Positions 1 to 8,322 of a stretch of 64,000 bases of DNA are shown here, piece by piece (the stretch's first letter is position 1; each line of letters opens with the position of its first letter). Source of the stretch: Spirochaetaceae bacterium. Lineage in GTDB: Bacteria > Spirochaetota > Spirochaetia > DSM-27196 > PWMO01. The notes below the pieces were generated by a model that saw only the letters and a program-made list of their open reading frames with translations, was not told the DNA's origin and ran no database searches. The stretch spans positions 1-64,000 of the forward strand of contig REDW01000065.1 in NCBI GenBank assembly GCA_007693325.1, given 5' to 3'. The translations under genes were made by a program, and so were the position numbers.

Positions 1-1
1 C

Positions 2-1099
2 CGATTCGGCGACCAGCGCATTCTGTCGCAGGATACCGTCCGCCGCGCGCTGGAGATCCGGTTCCGCAACCACCGGCGCCTCCCCGGAGTCAGCACGGGA
101 TTCCTGGAGCAGGAGCACGCCGGGTTACGCCTGCTGATTCGTGACGGTGATTCCGAAGGGATGATGTCGCGCATGATCCTGGTGCCGCAGGCGGATATCG
201 GACTGTTCCTGGTAACCGGCACCAACAACACGGCGCCACGGACCACCGCCGCCGGGTTCCTGGCACAAGCGCTGTGTGACGAAATCGAGTGCCTGGATCC
301 GCTGGACGGTTATCCGCTGCCCGAGTTGAGCGAACCGCTGCAGGCGTACAGCGGTCTCTACAGTCTGACTAATCGGCCACGCAACGATGTCAGCCGTCTA
401 CCGTTACAGCTTTCTACCCTGCTGCGCATTCGCGCCACCGATGCCGGAACGCTTCTGGTCACTCCGATGCCGGACGATCCTTTCGCGGGAATCGATCGTC
501 CAACCGAATTCCACCCTCTCGGAGAGCAACTGTTTGAATCAGCCGACCGCTCGGCGCGTATTGCCTTTGCGCGCGGTCCGCTGGGCGAGGTGCGTTACCT
601 GTTCTCCGGCGGCGGCTACCACGGAACGTACGAGAAGCTGCAACCGTGGCAACGGCTCTACTTCGCTCTGGCCGGCCTGTTGCTACCGATATTACTCTGC
701 GTCATCGAGACCCTGCGGCGGATCATCTGCGCGCTGAGACGTACTACTGCTGTGCAACCGGATAGGCGCGGCAGGATGCAACGCATCGGGATGACCACCT
801 TTGCCGCCACCACAACGGCCTTTGCAGCGCTGCTGGTTCCGGCACTGGCGCTGGTGGGCAGCGCAGCGGGGCTTGCGCCGTGGGTGCTGGGCATGGGCGC
901 CTTTGCCTACACGGTGTTCAGTTTGCCGCTGGTTGGGTTTACGGCGGTACTCTGGACACTGGCACTGGGAGCGCGCAGCGTTCCCACCGGACTCGCAATA
1001 TCGCTACCAGCAGGCGTCATGGATCGCCTGCTGCTGGCCTCAGTGCCAATACTGTTTGTTGCGCTGTATCACTGGCGCCTGCTGGGGTTCTGGTTCTGA
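2..1099 (+). CDS. C-terminal part of a membrane-anchored serine-hydrolase (beta-lactamase-like) protein
   Basis: The reading frame is open from the first bases of the window, so the N-terminus and presumably the catalytic Ser-x-x-Lys domain lie outside it. What is visible is an extracytoplasmic part (GLRLLIRDGDSEGM, then LFLVTGTNN) resembling the end of the penicillin-binding-protein/AmpC-like fold. A small beta-rich segment around YSGLYSL follows. The C-terminus has about four hydrophobic helices, ending YHWRLLGFWF. This architecture is typical of class C beta-lactamase-related hydrolases that carry a C-terminal membrane anchor. Substrate and physiological role cannot be told from this fragment. 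The gene converges on the HD-domain gene with a 28-base gap. Confidence 0.6.
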   Translation, partial: RFGDQRILSQDTVRRALEIRFRNHRRLPGVSTGFLEQEHAGLRLLIRDGDSEGMMSRMILVPQADIGLFLVTGTNNTAPRTTAAGFLAQALCDEIECLDPLDGYPLPELSEPLQAYSGLYSLTNRPRNDVSRLPLQLSTLLRIRATDAGTLLVTPMPDDPFAGIDRPTEFHPLGEQLFESADRSARIAFARGPLGEVRYLFSGGGYHGTYEKLQPWQRLYFALAGLLLPILLCVIETLRRIICALRRTTAVQPDRRGRMQRIGMTTFAATTTAFAALLVPALALVGSAAGLAPWVLGMGAFAYTVFSLPLVGFTAVLWTLALGARSVPTGLAISLPAGVMDRLLLASVPILFVALYHWRLLGFWF

Positions 1100-1127
1100 G
1101 CGCCAGCCGGCGCCCGACGACGATGTC

Positions 1128-1718
1128 TCAGCAGTACTTCACGTACTCGCGGTATATCCGGCGGTAGAGCTGCTGACCGGTTGGCGTACACAGCCGTGAC
1201 TCCGCGGTGGCAAAGAACTCATCCAGCCGTTCAAAGCCGCCCGTACTGGAGTAGCGCGCATCCATGTCGTAGCGCCGGTCACGCTGGTAGCGCAGCGCCT
1301 GCAGGCACATGTCCACCAGATTCATATCGCGCACAAACTGCGCTTCTGCAGCAGCCGAAGCCTCGTACTGCTGCCACAGCTCGCGGATTGGCGCGGCCGA
1401 TCCGCTGGCCGGGAACAGCCGGTCGATTGCCGCGCGTTCGTTTTCCTGCTTCTGCTGCAGCGAGATTGTGCGGTCGGACTCGTCAACGCGCGCGGCTACA
1501 TCACCGGTCAGCGCCTCGGCGGCATCGTGCACCAGCGCCATGGCAACAGCGCGGTCAGCGTCAACACCGGCAGCCTCCGCGTACAGCAGGCAGAGCAGCG
1601 CAGTGCCCCAGCTGTGGTCGGCAACCGATTCCGGGTCGCCAATACCGCGGATCTGCCAGCCGACGCGTTTGTGGTCCTTGAGAGCGTAGAGAGCATCGAG
1701 GGTTGCCAGGTCGATCAT
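1128..1718 (-). CDS. HD-domain phosphohydrolase (YfbR/HDDC2-like)
   Basis: This is a protein of 196 residues starting at MIDLATLDAL. It carries the metal-binding signature of HD phosphohydrolases: His in SVADHSW, the HD pair in VHDAAEALTGDV, and a later Asp in NLVDMCLQAL. Families with this layout include bacterial 5'-deoxynucleotidases (YfbR) and HDDC2. A nucleotide monophosphatase activity is therefore the best family-level guess; the substrate is not shown. I chose the ATG at 1718 because the conserved fold begins there and it lies 7 bases after the rseC stop. It is the last gene of the rnf operon, and nothing in its sequence explains a link to electron transport. Confidence 0.8.
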   Translation of the reverse strand: MIDLATLDALYALKDHKRVGWQIRGIGDPESVADHSWGTALLCLLYAEAAGVDADRAVAMALVHDAAEALTGDVAARVDESDRTISLQQKQENERAAIDRLFPASGSAAPIRELWQQYEASAAAEAQFVRDMNLVDMCLQALRYQRDRRYDMDARYSSTGGFERLDEFFATAESRLCTPTGQQLYRRIYREYVKYC

Positions 1719-1725
1719 GCGGCGC

Positions 1726-2157
1726 TCAGAACTGCGGGATCTCTGCCACCGGCTCCAGCGCGTAGCGAAACCTGCGCACCATGCTGCGGTCGATCCGGGC
1801 CACCGCAAAGCCGGAAAGCAGCAGCGCGGCAACGCCGACTGCGACAGACAGCAGTATACGCGCATCCTCCCCATAACCGGCGAAGAGCGCAAAGTAGGCT
1901 CCAAAAAGACCGCCGATCAGTGCCACAAACGGGATACCGTAGGTTATGAGCGTCACACCCAGGATTGAGGCGTTGCTGATACACAGCCGAACCGGCTGCG
2001 CCGGCTGCAGCTCGTAGATCTCGGGAACAGTCACACTCTTGCCGGCCGCGTGGCACGACTCGCGTATAGTACAGCGGTCACAGGCCGCTGGTGCGGTGAT
2101 CCGCACAACGGTGCCGTCGTCGCTGACACGCTCTACAACGCCGTACTCTTCGATCAC
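1726..2157 (-). CDS. rseC: RseC/MucC-family (SoxR-reducing-system) membrane protein
   Basis: The protein has 143 residues. The N-terminal segment has the family's cysteine pattern (CDRCTIRESC), suited to an Fe-S or redox site. Two transmembrane helices follow (about residues 65-110), then a basic tail. In proteobacteria RseC works with Rsx/Rnf proteins to keep SoxR reduced, and rseC homologues often sit in or beside rnf operons. The GTG start at 2157 overlaps the rnfB stop as GTGA, which implies translational coupling. A longer frame starting at 2262 would run well into rnfB and is not needed. The family call rests on position, the Cys motif and the membrane topology. Confidence 0.82.
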   Translation of the reverse strand: MIEEYGVVERVSDDGTVVRITAPAACDRCTIRESCHAAGKSVTVPEIYELQPAQPVRLCISNASILGVTLITYGIPFVALIGGLFGAYFALFAGYGEDARILLSVAVGVAALLLSGFAVARIDRSMVRRFRYALEPVAEIPQF

Positions 2158-3035
2158 GTTTCTACCGCCTCGGCCCGCGAAGCCCGCGAGGCCTTGATTC
2201 TGGCCATCGCCTCGTCCTTCTTGACCAGGTTGCGGTTGGAATTGTAGCATTCGGTCGGGCACTTGGCTCCGTACTCGGGCTTTGCGCTGTAGTTACTGGT
2301 GTTAACGCGAGCCAGGTTGTCCGTAACGCTGACCGCTTCCGGGTTGTCGTCAGCCGCCGCAGCCTTGACGCAGATATTGCAGGCAATGCACGCCTTGTTG
2401 CACACTTTGCGCGCGATCGGCCCCGGATCCAACGACTTGCAGTAGACAAATGCATCGTACTTCAGCGGATGAAGTTCGATCAGATCACGCGGACAGGCAA
2501 TCACGCAGTTACCACAGGCGGTGCACTTCTCAGCATCCACGTAGGGAATGCCGGTGGGACTCATGTGGATTGCATCGAACGGGCACGCGGCAACGCAGCT
2601 TCCCAGCCCTACGCAGCCGTACTTGCAGCGCTTGGCGACATCCTGCGAGTAGATCGCCGCCGCGCACTCGGGGATTCCTCTGTACTCGCCGGGGAACGCC
2701 GAGGCTTCGGAGTCTCCCTGGCAGAATACTACCGCCACCAGCTTGTCTTTCTGTTCGTCAGAGACCTTGACCCCCATCACGTGCGCTACGTCACGAGTGG
2801 TCTCCTCGCCGCCAACCACGCACAGGTCTATCTTCTCGCCGTTCTGCGCCACCGCCTCGGCGTAAGCCGCACACGATGCGTAGCCGCAGCCGCCGCAGTT
2901 GACCCCCGGCAACGTATCTTCCAGCTCGGCGATGCGTGGATCGGTCTCGACGGCAAAACGCGTGTTGGCCGTAACCAGAAAAAGCGCGAAGACGAGTCCG
3001 ATCAAGCCCATCATCGCCGCTGCAATAAGTACCAT
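2154..3035 (-). CDS. rnfB: Rnf electron transport complex subunit B (iron-sulfur protein)
   Basis: RnfB is the multi-cluster Fe-S subunit of the Rnf complex that passes electrons between ferredoxin and the membrane part. The 293-residue protein has an N-terminal membrane anchor. The cluster motif CGGCGYASC follows near residue 47. Two ferredoxin-like motifs come next (CVGLGSCVAACP, preceded by CKYG, and CTACGNCVIACP). There is a further Cys group, CNKACIACNIC, and a basic Ala/Arg-rich tail. It is 12 bases downstream of rnfA, and the ATG at 3035 is preceded by GGAGG. Its stop codon overlaps the GTG of rseC. All cluster cysteines expected by eye are present. Confidence 0.96.
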   Translation of the reverse strand: MVLIAAAMMGLIGLVFALFLVTANTRFAVETDPRIAELEDTLPGVNCGGCGYASCAAYAEAVAQNGEKIDLCVVGGEETTRDVAHVMGVKVSDEQKDKLVAVVFCQGDSEASAFPGEYRGIPECAAAIYSQDVAKRCKYGCVGLGSCVAACPFDAIHMSPTGIPYVDAEKCTACGNCVIACPRDLIELHPLKYDAFVYCKSLDPGPIARKVCNKACIACNICVKAAAADDNPEAVSVTDNLARVNTSNYSAKPEYGAKCPTECYNSNRNLVKKDEAMARIKASRASRAEAVET

Positions 3036-3047
3036 ATATGTCCTCCG

Positions 3048-3626
3048 TTACGCCGCTACCAGGCCCGAGAATCCCATGAACGCCAGCGCCAGAATTCCGG
3101 CCACGATAAGGGTAATAGCTGCACCCTGGAACGGCTTTGGGATGTCGGCGGTTTCCAGCTGCTCGCGAATCCCGGCCATGATTACAATCGCCAGCGTAAA
3201 CCCGACTCCGGCGCCAATCCCGAATACCACCGACTCTATGAAGCCGTAGCCGCGCATGGTGTGCAGCAGCGCTACAAACAGGATCGCGCAGTTAGTCGTG
3301 ATCAGCGGCAGAAAAATGCCGAGTGTCTTGTAGAGCGCCGGCGAGGTCTTTCTTATGAACATCTCGACAAATTGCACCAGTGACGCAATGACAACGATGT
3401 ACGAGACGTACTCCAGAAACGGCAGTCCCAGCTGAATCAAAATGAAGCGGTTAATGATCCAGGTTACGATTGCGGTGATGGTCATCACAAAGGTGACCGC
3501 GATGCCCATCGAGAGCGCCGCATCGATCTTCTTCGAGACGCCGATAAACGGGCAGATACCGACGAAGTAGGTCAGCACAAAGTTGTTGACAATTGCCGCG
3601 GAGATAATCAGAACTACTAGACTCAT
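3048..3626 (-). CDS. rnfA: Rnf electron transport complex subunit A
   Basis: RnfA is an integral membrane subunit, paralogous to RnfE, that forms the ion-translocating core of the complex. This 192-residue protein has about six hydrophobic helices. It shows family-typical sequence such as NNFVLTYFVGICPFIGVSK near the N-terminus and TTNCAILFVALL in the middle; in this family the Asn-Cys region contributes to a membrane Fe-S site shared with RnfE. Only one base separates its ATG from the rnfE stop, so the two are probably translated together. Length matches the usual 190-200 residues. Confidence 0.96.
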   Translation of the reverse strand: MSLVVLIISAAIVNNFVLTYFVGICPFIGVSKKIDAALSMGIAVTFVMTITAIVTWIINRFILIQLGLPFLEYVSYIVVIASLVQFVEMFIRKTSPALYKTLGIFLPLITTNCAILFVALLHTMRGYGFIESVVFGIGAGVGFTLAIVIMAGIREQLETADIPKPFQGAAITLIVAGILALAFMGFSGLVAA

Positions 3627-3627
3627 C

Positions 3628-4266
3628 CTACGCCTCCGCCTTGCTCTCGGCCTTGATCAGCACGGTGTGGCTGCCCTCTTTGAGGGCGTTAAAGATCGCC
3701 ATAAGCACGCCCAGCGTAAGGAACGCCCCGGCCGGCAGGATCATCACCAGCAGCGGCGTGAACCCTTCACCGAACAGCTCGATACCGAAAAACGCTCCGC
3801 TGCCGAGCACCTCGCGCACGGCACCGAGCACCATCAGCGCCGCGGTGAAACCGGCTCCCATGCCGAGCGCATCGCTGACCGCCGGCCCAGGTCCGTTGCG
3901 CGTGGCAAACGCCTCGATGCGCCCCATGATCACACAGTTGACCACAATCAGCGGCACATAAGGCCCCAGTGATGCCGACAGCGGCGGAAAAAACGCACGT
4001 AGCACCAGGTCTGCAATAGTAACAAAGGTTGCGATCACCACCGCGTAGACCGGGATGCGCACTTCCGAGGGTACCAGCGGCTTGATCAGACTGCCGATCA
4101 GCGCCGCGGATACCAGCACAAACGAGGTTGCCATTCCCATACCCAGGCCGTTAACCACGGACGTGGTCACCGCCAGGACCGGGCACATCCCGAGCACCTG
4201 CACAAATACCGGGTTATTCTTTATGAGGCCTTTGGCAAATTCGTAGGTTATCGATCTTGTGGCCAT
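3628..4266 (-). CDS. rnfE: Rnf electron transport complex subunit E
   Basis: RnfE is the membrane partner of RnfA. The 212-residue protein begins with a short cytoplasmic segment (EFAKGLIKNNPVFVQVLGMCPVLAVT) followed by about six helices. It contains the IVVNCVIMGRIEAFA motif that mirrors the NCAIL motif of RnfA. It lies between rnfG and rnfA, with 9 bases to rnfG. The gene order C-D-G-E-A-B is the one commonly seen in clostridia and several anaerobic phyla, rather than the A-B-C-D-G-E order of gamma-proteobacteria. Confidence 0.96.
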   Translation of the reverse strand: MATRSITYEFAKGLIKNNPVFVQVLGMCPVLAVTTSVVNGLGMGMATSFVLVSAALIGSLIKPLVPSEVRIPVYAVVIATFVTIADLVLRAFFPPLSASLGPYVPLIVVNCVIMGRIEAFATRNGPGPAVSDALGMGAGFTAALMVLGAVREVLGSGAFFGIELFGEGFTPLLVMILPAGAFLTLGVLMAIFNALKEGSHTVLIKAESKAEA

Positions 4267-4275
4267 AGCTGCTCC

Positions 4276-4842
4276 TTAGCGATCCTCGGCGTCGCGGATA
4301 GCGTCGATCGCCTTCTCTGCACGCCTGTTGATTGCATCGACCACCGCGTCGGTGGAAATCGTAGCTCCCGAGATCGCCTGAACCTCGTTGGCCGCAGGGT
4401 CGGGCTCCACGTGGCGGATGGTTGTGATGGATTGCATGGGATCCAGCCCGATGAACTGCTCGCGAAACTGCTCTTCGGTAATCCGGCCGCCCAGTCCGGG
4501 TGTTTCCAGATTCTCCACCACCTGCAGCCCCTCGATCTGCTGCAGGTCAGGAGTGAGCCCCAACAGCATGCTGATCGGACCGTTGTAGCCCGAAGCGGTA
4601 ACCGCTACTGCGTAACCAATCAGCCGGCCCTCTGCGTCCTCACCGCGGTAAATGTCCATCTCCTCGATCTCGAGCTGTTCGAACTGTGGTTCATCCACGT
4701 CGCTGAAGAGCGCAGCCAGCGAGGCCTGCAGCGCACGCTCTCGGTTAAGCTCAATACGCGGTGAAAGCGAGGCAAACGTTGCAGCCAGTACCAGTCCCGA
4801 GAGAACGGTAACCAGTGTCAATACGATAATCATTCGTCTCAT
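4276..4842 (-). CDS. rnfG: Rnf electron transport complex subunit G (covalent FMN protein)
   Basis: RnfG is an extracytoplasmic flavoprotein anchored by one N-terminal helix (about residues 4-24). FMN is attached covalently to a threonine in the S-G-A-T motif, seen here as AISGATIST with Thr161. The ETPGLGG motif at about residues 113-119 is also characteristic. The 188-residue length is normal. The ATG at 4842 overlaps the rnfD stop as ATGA, indicating coupling. In the complex RnfG relays electrons on the outer face of the membrane, next to RnfD. Confidence 0.96.
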   Translation of the reverse strand: MRRMIIVLTLVTVLSGLVLAATFASLSPRIELNRERALQASLAALFSDVDEPQFEQLEIEEMDIYRGEDAEGRLIGYAVAVTASGYNGPISMLLGLTPDLQQIEGLQVVENLETPGLGGRITEEQFREQFIGLDPMQSITTIRHVEPDPAANEVQAISGATISTDAVVDAINRRAEKAIDAIRDAEDR

Positions 4843-5840
4843 TGAGCGCCTTCCCCGGCTTTAGCCGTCTGAGCCCCAAAAACGCGATTGTCGGTGTAGC
4901 GGTTGATAATCGGCGTAACCGCGTTCATCAGCAGAATGGCAAACATCACGCCTTCCGGATAGCCGCCGAAAAGCCGGATTACCACTACCAGCGTGCCGGC
5001 TCCAACACCGAAGATCACATTGCCCACGCGGGTGTAGGGAGTGGTCACCATGTCGGTGGCCATGTAGACAGCGCCCAGCATCAGCCCCCCGGCGAACAGG
5101 TGGAACACCGGGTCGGCAAAGCTGCCCGGGTCAACCAGATGGGGGATTCCGGTCAGCACAAAGACAGTGCCCAGCAGCGATACAACCATCTCCCAGCGTA
5201 TCAGCCGCAGCGCCAGCATCGCGATACCGCCGGCTACAATGAAAATCGAGCCGGTCTCGCCGATACTGCCGCCAATCTGGCCAAACAGCAGATTGGGCAG
5301 CGCCTCGTAGATCCCCTCGAATCGGGCCGCCGCCAGCGGCGTTGCCTGTGTCTGCGCGTCGATTCCCTGCGGCAGAAAAGCAAACACGCGGTTGGGCGTG
5401 GTCCAGGTGGTAATCTGCACCGGATACGCCGCCGAGAGAAACGCCCGCCCTACCAGCGCCGGATTGAATACGTTGGAGCCGATGCCGCCGAAAACCTCCT
5501 TACCGAGGAAGATCGCCACGACGCAGCCGACAACCAGCGCAACCGGCGAGATCTCCGGCGGCAGGACCATGACCAGCAGCACCGCGGTGACAACCGCGCT
5601 GCCGTCGGCAATCGACCACGGACTGCGCCCGCGCGCACGCCGCGTCAGCGACTCGGTAACCAGGCAGGAGGCAATGGCCAGTACGTAGAGCCCCAACACC
5701 CGCAGTCCGAAATAGAATACCGACATCACCATTGCCGGCAGCAGCGTGATCACAACGGAAAACATGATGCGCTGTGTAGTATCGGCGGCGCTGTCGTGAG
5801 GCGAGGAGGTCAGGATAAATCCTTCAGCTCGAGCACTCAT
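4839..5840 (-). CDS. rnfD: Rnf electron transport complex subunit D (covalent FMN membrane protein)
   Basis: RnfD is a polytopic subunit of the NqrB/RnfD family, 333 residues with about nine to ten helices. The TDMVTTPYTRVG motif contains the threonine expected to bind FMN through a phosphodiester bond. The segment FGGIGSNVFNPALVGRAFL is also typical. It is the second gene of the operon, 15 bases after rnfC, and overlaps rnfG by four bases. Whether the complex pumps sodium ions or protons cannot be decided from this reading. Confidence 0.96.
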   Translation of the reverse strand: MSARAEGFILTSSPHDSAADTTQRIMFSVVITLLPAMVMSVFYFGLRVLGLYVLAIASCLVTESLTRRARGRSPWSIADGSAVVTAVLLVMVLPPEISPVALVVGCVVAIFLGKEVFGGIGSNVFNPALVGRAFLSAAYPVQITTWTTPNRVFAFLPQGIDAQTQATPLAAARFEGIYEALPNLLFGQIGGSIGETGSIFIVAGGIAMLALRLIRWEMVVSLLGTVFVLTGIPHLVDPGSFADPVFHLFAGGLMLGAVYMATDMVTTPYTRVGNVIFGVGAGTLVVVIRLFGGYPEGVMFAILLMNAVTPIINRYTDNRVFGAQTAKAGEGAQ

Positions 5841-5855
5841 GCGGATCGAACTCCT

Positions 5856-7175
5856 TTACAGTTTATGGACTCGGACGTAGTTCTTGGCGTAGCGTATCCA
5901 GGCCACCAACTTGATCCTGGACGGGCAGACGTAGGCGCACGATCCGCACTCAAAGCAGTCGTTCAGATTGTGCTGCCTGGCTTCAACAAACTTCTGCGCC
6001 TTAGCGTACGCCGCCAGCTTCAACGGCATCAGGTTCATCGGACAGGCGTCGACGCAGCGCGCACAGCGAATACACGGCGACTCGGCGGGCACTTCGGCCT
6101 GGGTGAGAAAGAGCAACCCCGATGAGCCCTTGGTCAGCGAATAGTCGAGCGTCGGCAGCGCCACTCCCATCATAGGCCCCCCGACCAGTACTTTGGCAAC
6201 ATCTCCGTTAAATCCACCGCAGGCCTCTACAAGGTCTTCAAACGGCGTACCAATTGGCGCACGAAGGTTCCTGGCAGTCTTGATGCCGTCGCCGGAAACC
6301 GTAATCACGCGGTCAATCAGTGGCTTGCCCCAGAAGAACCAGTCCTCGATGGCCACCAGAGTGAAAACGTTGGCCACAATCACACCGATTTCCAGCGGCA
6401 GCTTGCCGGCGGGAACGGTGCGCCCGCAGGCAGCGTAGATCAGCATCTTCTCGGCACCCTGGGGATATTTGACCTTCAGCGGCACAATTTCAATCGGCGT
6501 ATCCGGGATCTCGGCGGCAGCCCGGCTGACCGCCGCGATTGCGTCCGGCTTGTTGCTCTCGATACCAAACAGGATGCGCTTGAATCCGAAGCCGCGGTTC
6601 AGAATGCGAACCGCTTCAAGCAGCTCGGCGGTCCGCTCGAGCATGAGGCGGTGATCACAGGTCAGGTACGGTTCGCATTCAACTCCGTTGATCACCAGCG
6701 TGTCGATCTCGGCTGTTGACGGCGGTGAAAACTTGACGTGAGTCGGAAACGTGGCACCACCCATGCCCACGATGCCCGCATCGCGTATTCCCTCAACCAC
6801 AGTGTCACGGTCCAGCGCGTTCAGATCTACCTCACGCCGCTGCCACTGATGCGCCTGCGTCTCTTCCACGTTGACTGCGATCTCGATGTAGTCCGACATG
6901 CGGCCGGCCGGCAGCGGCTGCTGCACGATCTTCTTGATCTTGCCGTGGACCGGCGAATGAACCCTGGCAGAGACAAAGCCGTCGGCGTCGCAGAGCAGTT
7001 CGCCGGGCATCACCTCATCACCGCGCTGCTTTACCGGAACAGCCGGCTTACCCAGATGCTGCGACACCGGAATGCGTAGTAGTTGGGGAATCGGTACGTC
7101 CTCAACGGGCAACGAGGCGGTACGCGTTTTATGATCATGAGGGTGAACACCCTTCTTGAAGGTTCGTAAGGTCAT
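5856..7175 (-). CDS. rnfC: Rnf electron transport complex subunit C (NADH/FMN and 2[4Fe-4S] protein)
   Basis: RnfC is the cytoplasmic, NAD(H)-interacting subunit. The 439-residue protein has the glycine-rich GIVGMGGATFPTHVK segment of the NuoF-like nucleotide/FMN fold. Its two ferredoxin-type motifs are CIRCARCVDACP and CFECGSCAYVCP, near residues 375-415. I chose the ATG at 7175 because GGGAG sits just upstream and MTLRTFKKGVHPHDHK is the usual RnfC beginning (compare the family pattern FxGGIHPxxxK). A longer frame to 7247 is open but has no support. It is the first gene of the eight-gene minus-strand operon. Confidence 0.95.
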   Translation of the reverse strand: MTLRTFKKGVHPHDHKTRTASLPVEDVPIPQLLRIPVSQHLGKPAVPVKQRGDEVMPGELLCDADGFVSARVHSPVHGKIKKIVQQPLPAGRMSDYIEIAVNVEETQAHQWQRREVDLNALDRDTVVEGIRDAGIVGMGGATFPTHVKFSPPSTAEIDTLVINGVECEPYLTCDHRLMLERTAELLEAVRILNRGFGFKRILFGIESNKPDAIAAVSRAAAEIPDTPIEIVPLKVKYPQGAEKMLIYAACGRTVPAGKLPLEIGVIVANVFTLVAIEDWFFWGKPLIDRVITVSGDGIKTARNLRAPIGTPFEDLVEACGGFNGDVAKVLVGGPMMGVALPTLDYSLTKGSSGLLFLTQAEVPAESPCIRCARCVDACPMNLMPLKLAAYAKAQKFVEARQHNLNDCFECGSCAYVCPSRIKLVAWIRYAKNYVRVHKL

Positions 7176-7359
7176 CGGGAACTCCCGTTCCGTGGCTTCA
7201 CGGCTATCCGTCAGCGAGTGACAATGCCCAATCTGCCACCTGCACACGTCACCCGCATCCTCCTACCCCCGATTGAGATAGCAACCACAGTACCTATTTG
7301 ATTTTGTCAATAAGTCTATGGCGTTTAGCGCCACCTGTCAACCTGAGCTGAACTGGAAA
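7176..7359 (-). promoter_or_regulatory. Upstream region of the rnf operon with a consensus -35 element
   Basis: Read on the minus strand, this gap between the rnf operon and the small secreted-protein gene contains a perfect TTGACA at 7305-7310, about 130 bases before the rnfC start. I could not place a convincing -10 box 16-18 bases after it; the surrounding AT-rich stretch (7291-7320) is the most promoter-like part. No Fnr or Fur-like palindrome was evident. The assignment as rnf promoter is by position. Confidence 0.35.
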
Positions 7360-7869
7360 CTAGTAGTCTATTCTGAGAATCTGCTGCAGTTTGTCGCGCC
7401 GGGACTCGATCAGTGCCAGTTCAGCAGCCGACGGTTGCTGGCCGGTTGGCGCCATCGCCGATTCGGCTGCCCCGTCACGCTGCCGGTCAAGCTGCTCGAT
7501 CAGCTGTTCTTTCTGCTCGGCGCTGAGGTGCGGGCTCTGCTGAATGGCGGCTCGCTGCTGCTCGAACCCGTCGTCGGCTTGCTCGCCGCGTCCGCCGGCT
7601 TCGAGTTCTACGAGCCCGGCACTGACCCGGGCGGCAACGTAGAAAAAGCGCTCGGGCTGCCAGCCGCGATCCCGAAGCCAGCGTTCGCTTGTTGCCTCAT
7701 CATCGGCGTCCTCGGACCACGCCACAAAGCCGGGCCAGTCTCCGATAAAGCGATCGAGTTCAGCTGCGCTGAGCGGCTCCTGCTGTTCGGCCCGCAGCGG
7801 CACTGTCCCTAGCAGCGCCAGCGTGAGGGTCAGCATAGCGATAGCCGGCAGCGATCTTCGATACAGCAT
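7360..7869 (-). CDS. Small secreted protein of unknown function
   Basis: I do not recognise this 169-residue protein. It starts at MLYRRSLPAIAML, where the ATG at 7869 has GGAGG five bases upstream. It has a clear signal peptide (hydrophobic to about residue 22, cleavage near PLRA-EQQ). The mature part is acidic and helical, rich in Gln, Glu and Ala, with a likely amphipathic or coiled segment at the C-terminus (SAEQKEQLIEQLDRQRDG and ALIESRRDKLQQILRIDY). Such segments resemble periplasmic chaperone-like or lipase-chaperone-like helices, but that is only an impression. It is monocistronic and divergent from the histidine kinase gene. Confidence 0.65.
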   Translation of the reverse strand: MLYRRSLPAIAMLTLTLALLGTVPLRAEQQEPLSAAELDRFIGDWPGFVAWSEDADDEATSERWLRDRGWQPERFFYVAARVSAGLVELEAGGRGEQADDGFEQQRAAIQQSPHLSAEQKEQLIEQLDRQRDGAAESAMAPTGQQPSAAELALIESRRDKLQQILRIDY

Positions 7870-8063
7870 TGCAGCCTCCGCATCCATTTACACAGTACGA
7901 GTGGTTGCACACGGCTGTCAAGAACCGGGGGGGGCCGGCGAGAGCAACCGCGCAAAAATGTCCCCGATTTCGGCATTGCGCAATTTTTTCCCACTGCAAC
8001 CGAAGAATAACCCGCAGAGCGGTGCCAGGCACGCCGAAACCGGGCTAAAACGGCCAAAACGTG

Positions 8064-8095
8064 GCGGATAATCGCTGTTTCACGCGGATTATCGC
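8064..8095. repeat. Two 12-bp near-identical repeats, candidate upstream activator sites
   Basis: GCGGATAATCGC (8064-8075) and GCGGATTATCGC (8084-8095) differ at one base and are exactly 20 bp apart start to start, that is two helical turns. Each has the inverted core GAT-W-ATC. They lie immediately upstream of the sigma-54 promoter at 8103. The spacing and symmetry fit binding sites for an activator oligomer, plausibly the NtrC-type regulator encoded downstream. They are closer to the -24 element than most enhancers, so IHF-like or other binding is an alternative. Confidence 0.5.
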
Positions 8096-8102
8096 GCCTG
8101 GT

Positions 8103-8118
8103 TGGCACGCTTCCTGCA
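8103..8118 (+). promoter_or_regulatory. Sigma-54 (RpoN) promoter of the two-component operon
   Basis: The sequence TGGCACGCTTCCTGCA has the -24 GG (8104-8105) and -12 GC (8116-8117) separated by exactly 10 bases. It matches the TGGCAC-N5-TTGC consensus at all but one of the key positions. The downstream operon encodes a histidine kinase and a sigma-54 activator, so the system probably controls its own expression. The expected transcript would start near 8130 and carry a leader of about 190 bases. Confidence 0.75.
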
Positions 8119-8322
8119 ATACTATGTGTACGTGCCGCTTCACGCAGCATCCGCTGTGGGCCGAAACGGCGGAGCGGGCGTCGCGCCCTTCTCCTCCCGG
8201 GAGGGCGTGGCGCCCGGCGGTAGGCCGGGAGAAACAACACTCCTTCTTCCGTTCTCTCAGGTGCAGGTCCTTTCTGCAGGGCCTGCACCACCTTTATATT
8301 TGCGCTATCATGTAAGAGAACT
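8119..8322 (+). promoter_or_regulatory. GC-rich structured leader of the kinase-regulator transcript
   Basis: The stretch between the sigma-54 promoter and the kinase start has no gene. It contains GGGCG-TCG-CGCCC (8176-8188), the perfect palindrome CCTCCCGGGAGG (8193-8204), GGGCG-TGG-CGCCC (8203-8215) and a 10-base stem GTGCAGGTCC/GGGCCTGCAC with an 8-base loop (8261-8288). CGCCCT at 8184-8189 can also pair with AGGGCG at 8202-8207, so alternative folds are possible. There is no strong T-tract after any stem. It may be an attenuator, a protein-binding leader or a dispersed palindromic repeat; I cannot choose between these. Confidence 0.45.

Noticed and set aside
4842-6125. Long open frame on the plus strand opposite rnfD and rnfC (over 400 codons)
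   Set aside because: The minus strand encodes clear Rnf subunits with cofactor motifs. The antisense product has no domain and its composition (Arg, Gln and His rich) is that of a reverse-strand shadow in high-GC DNA.
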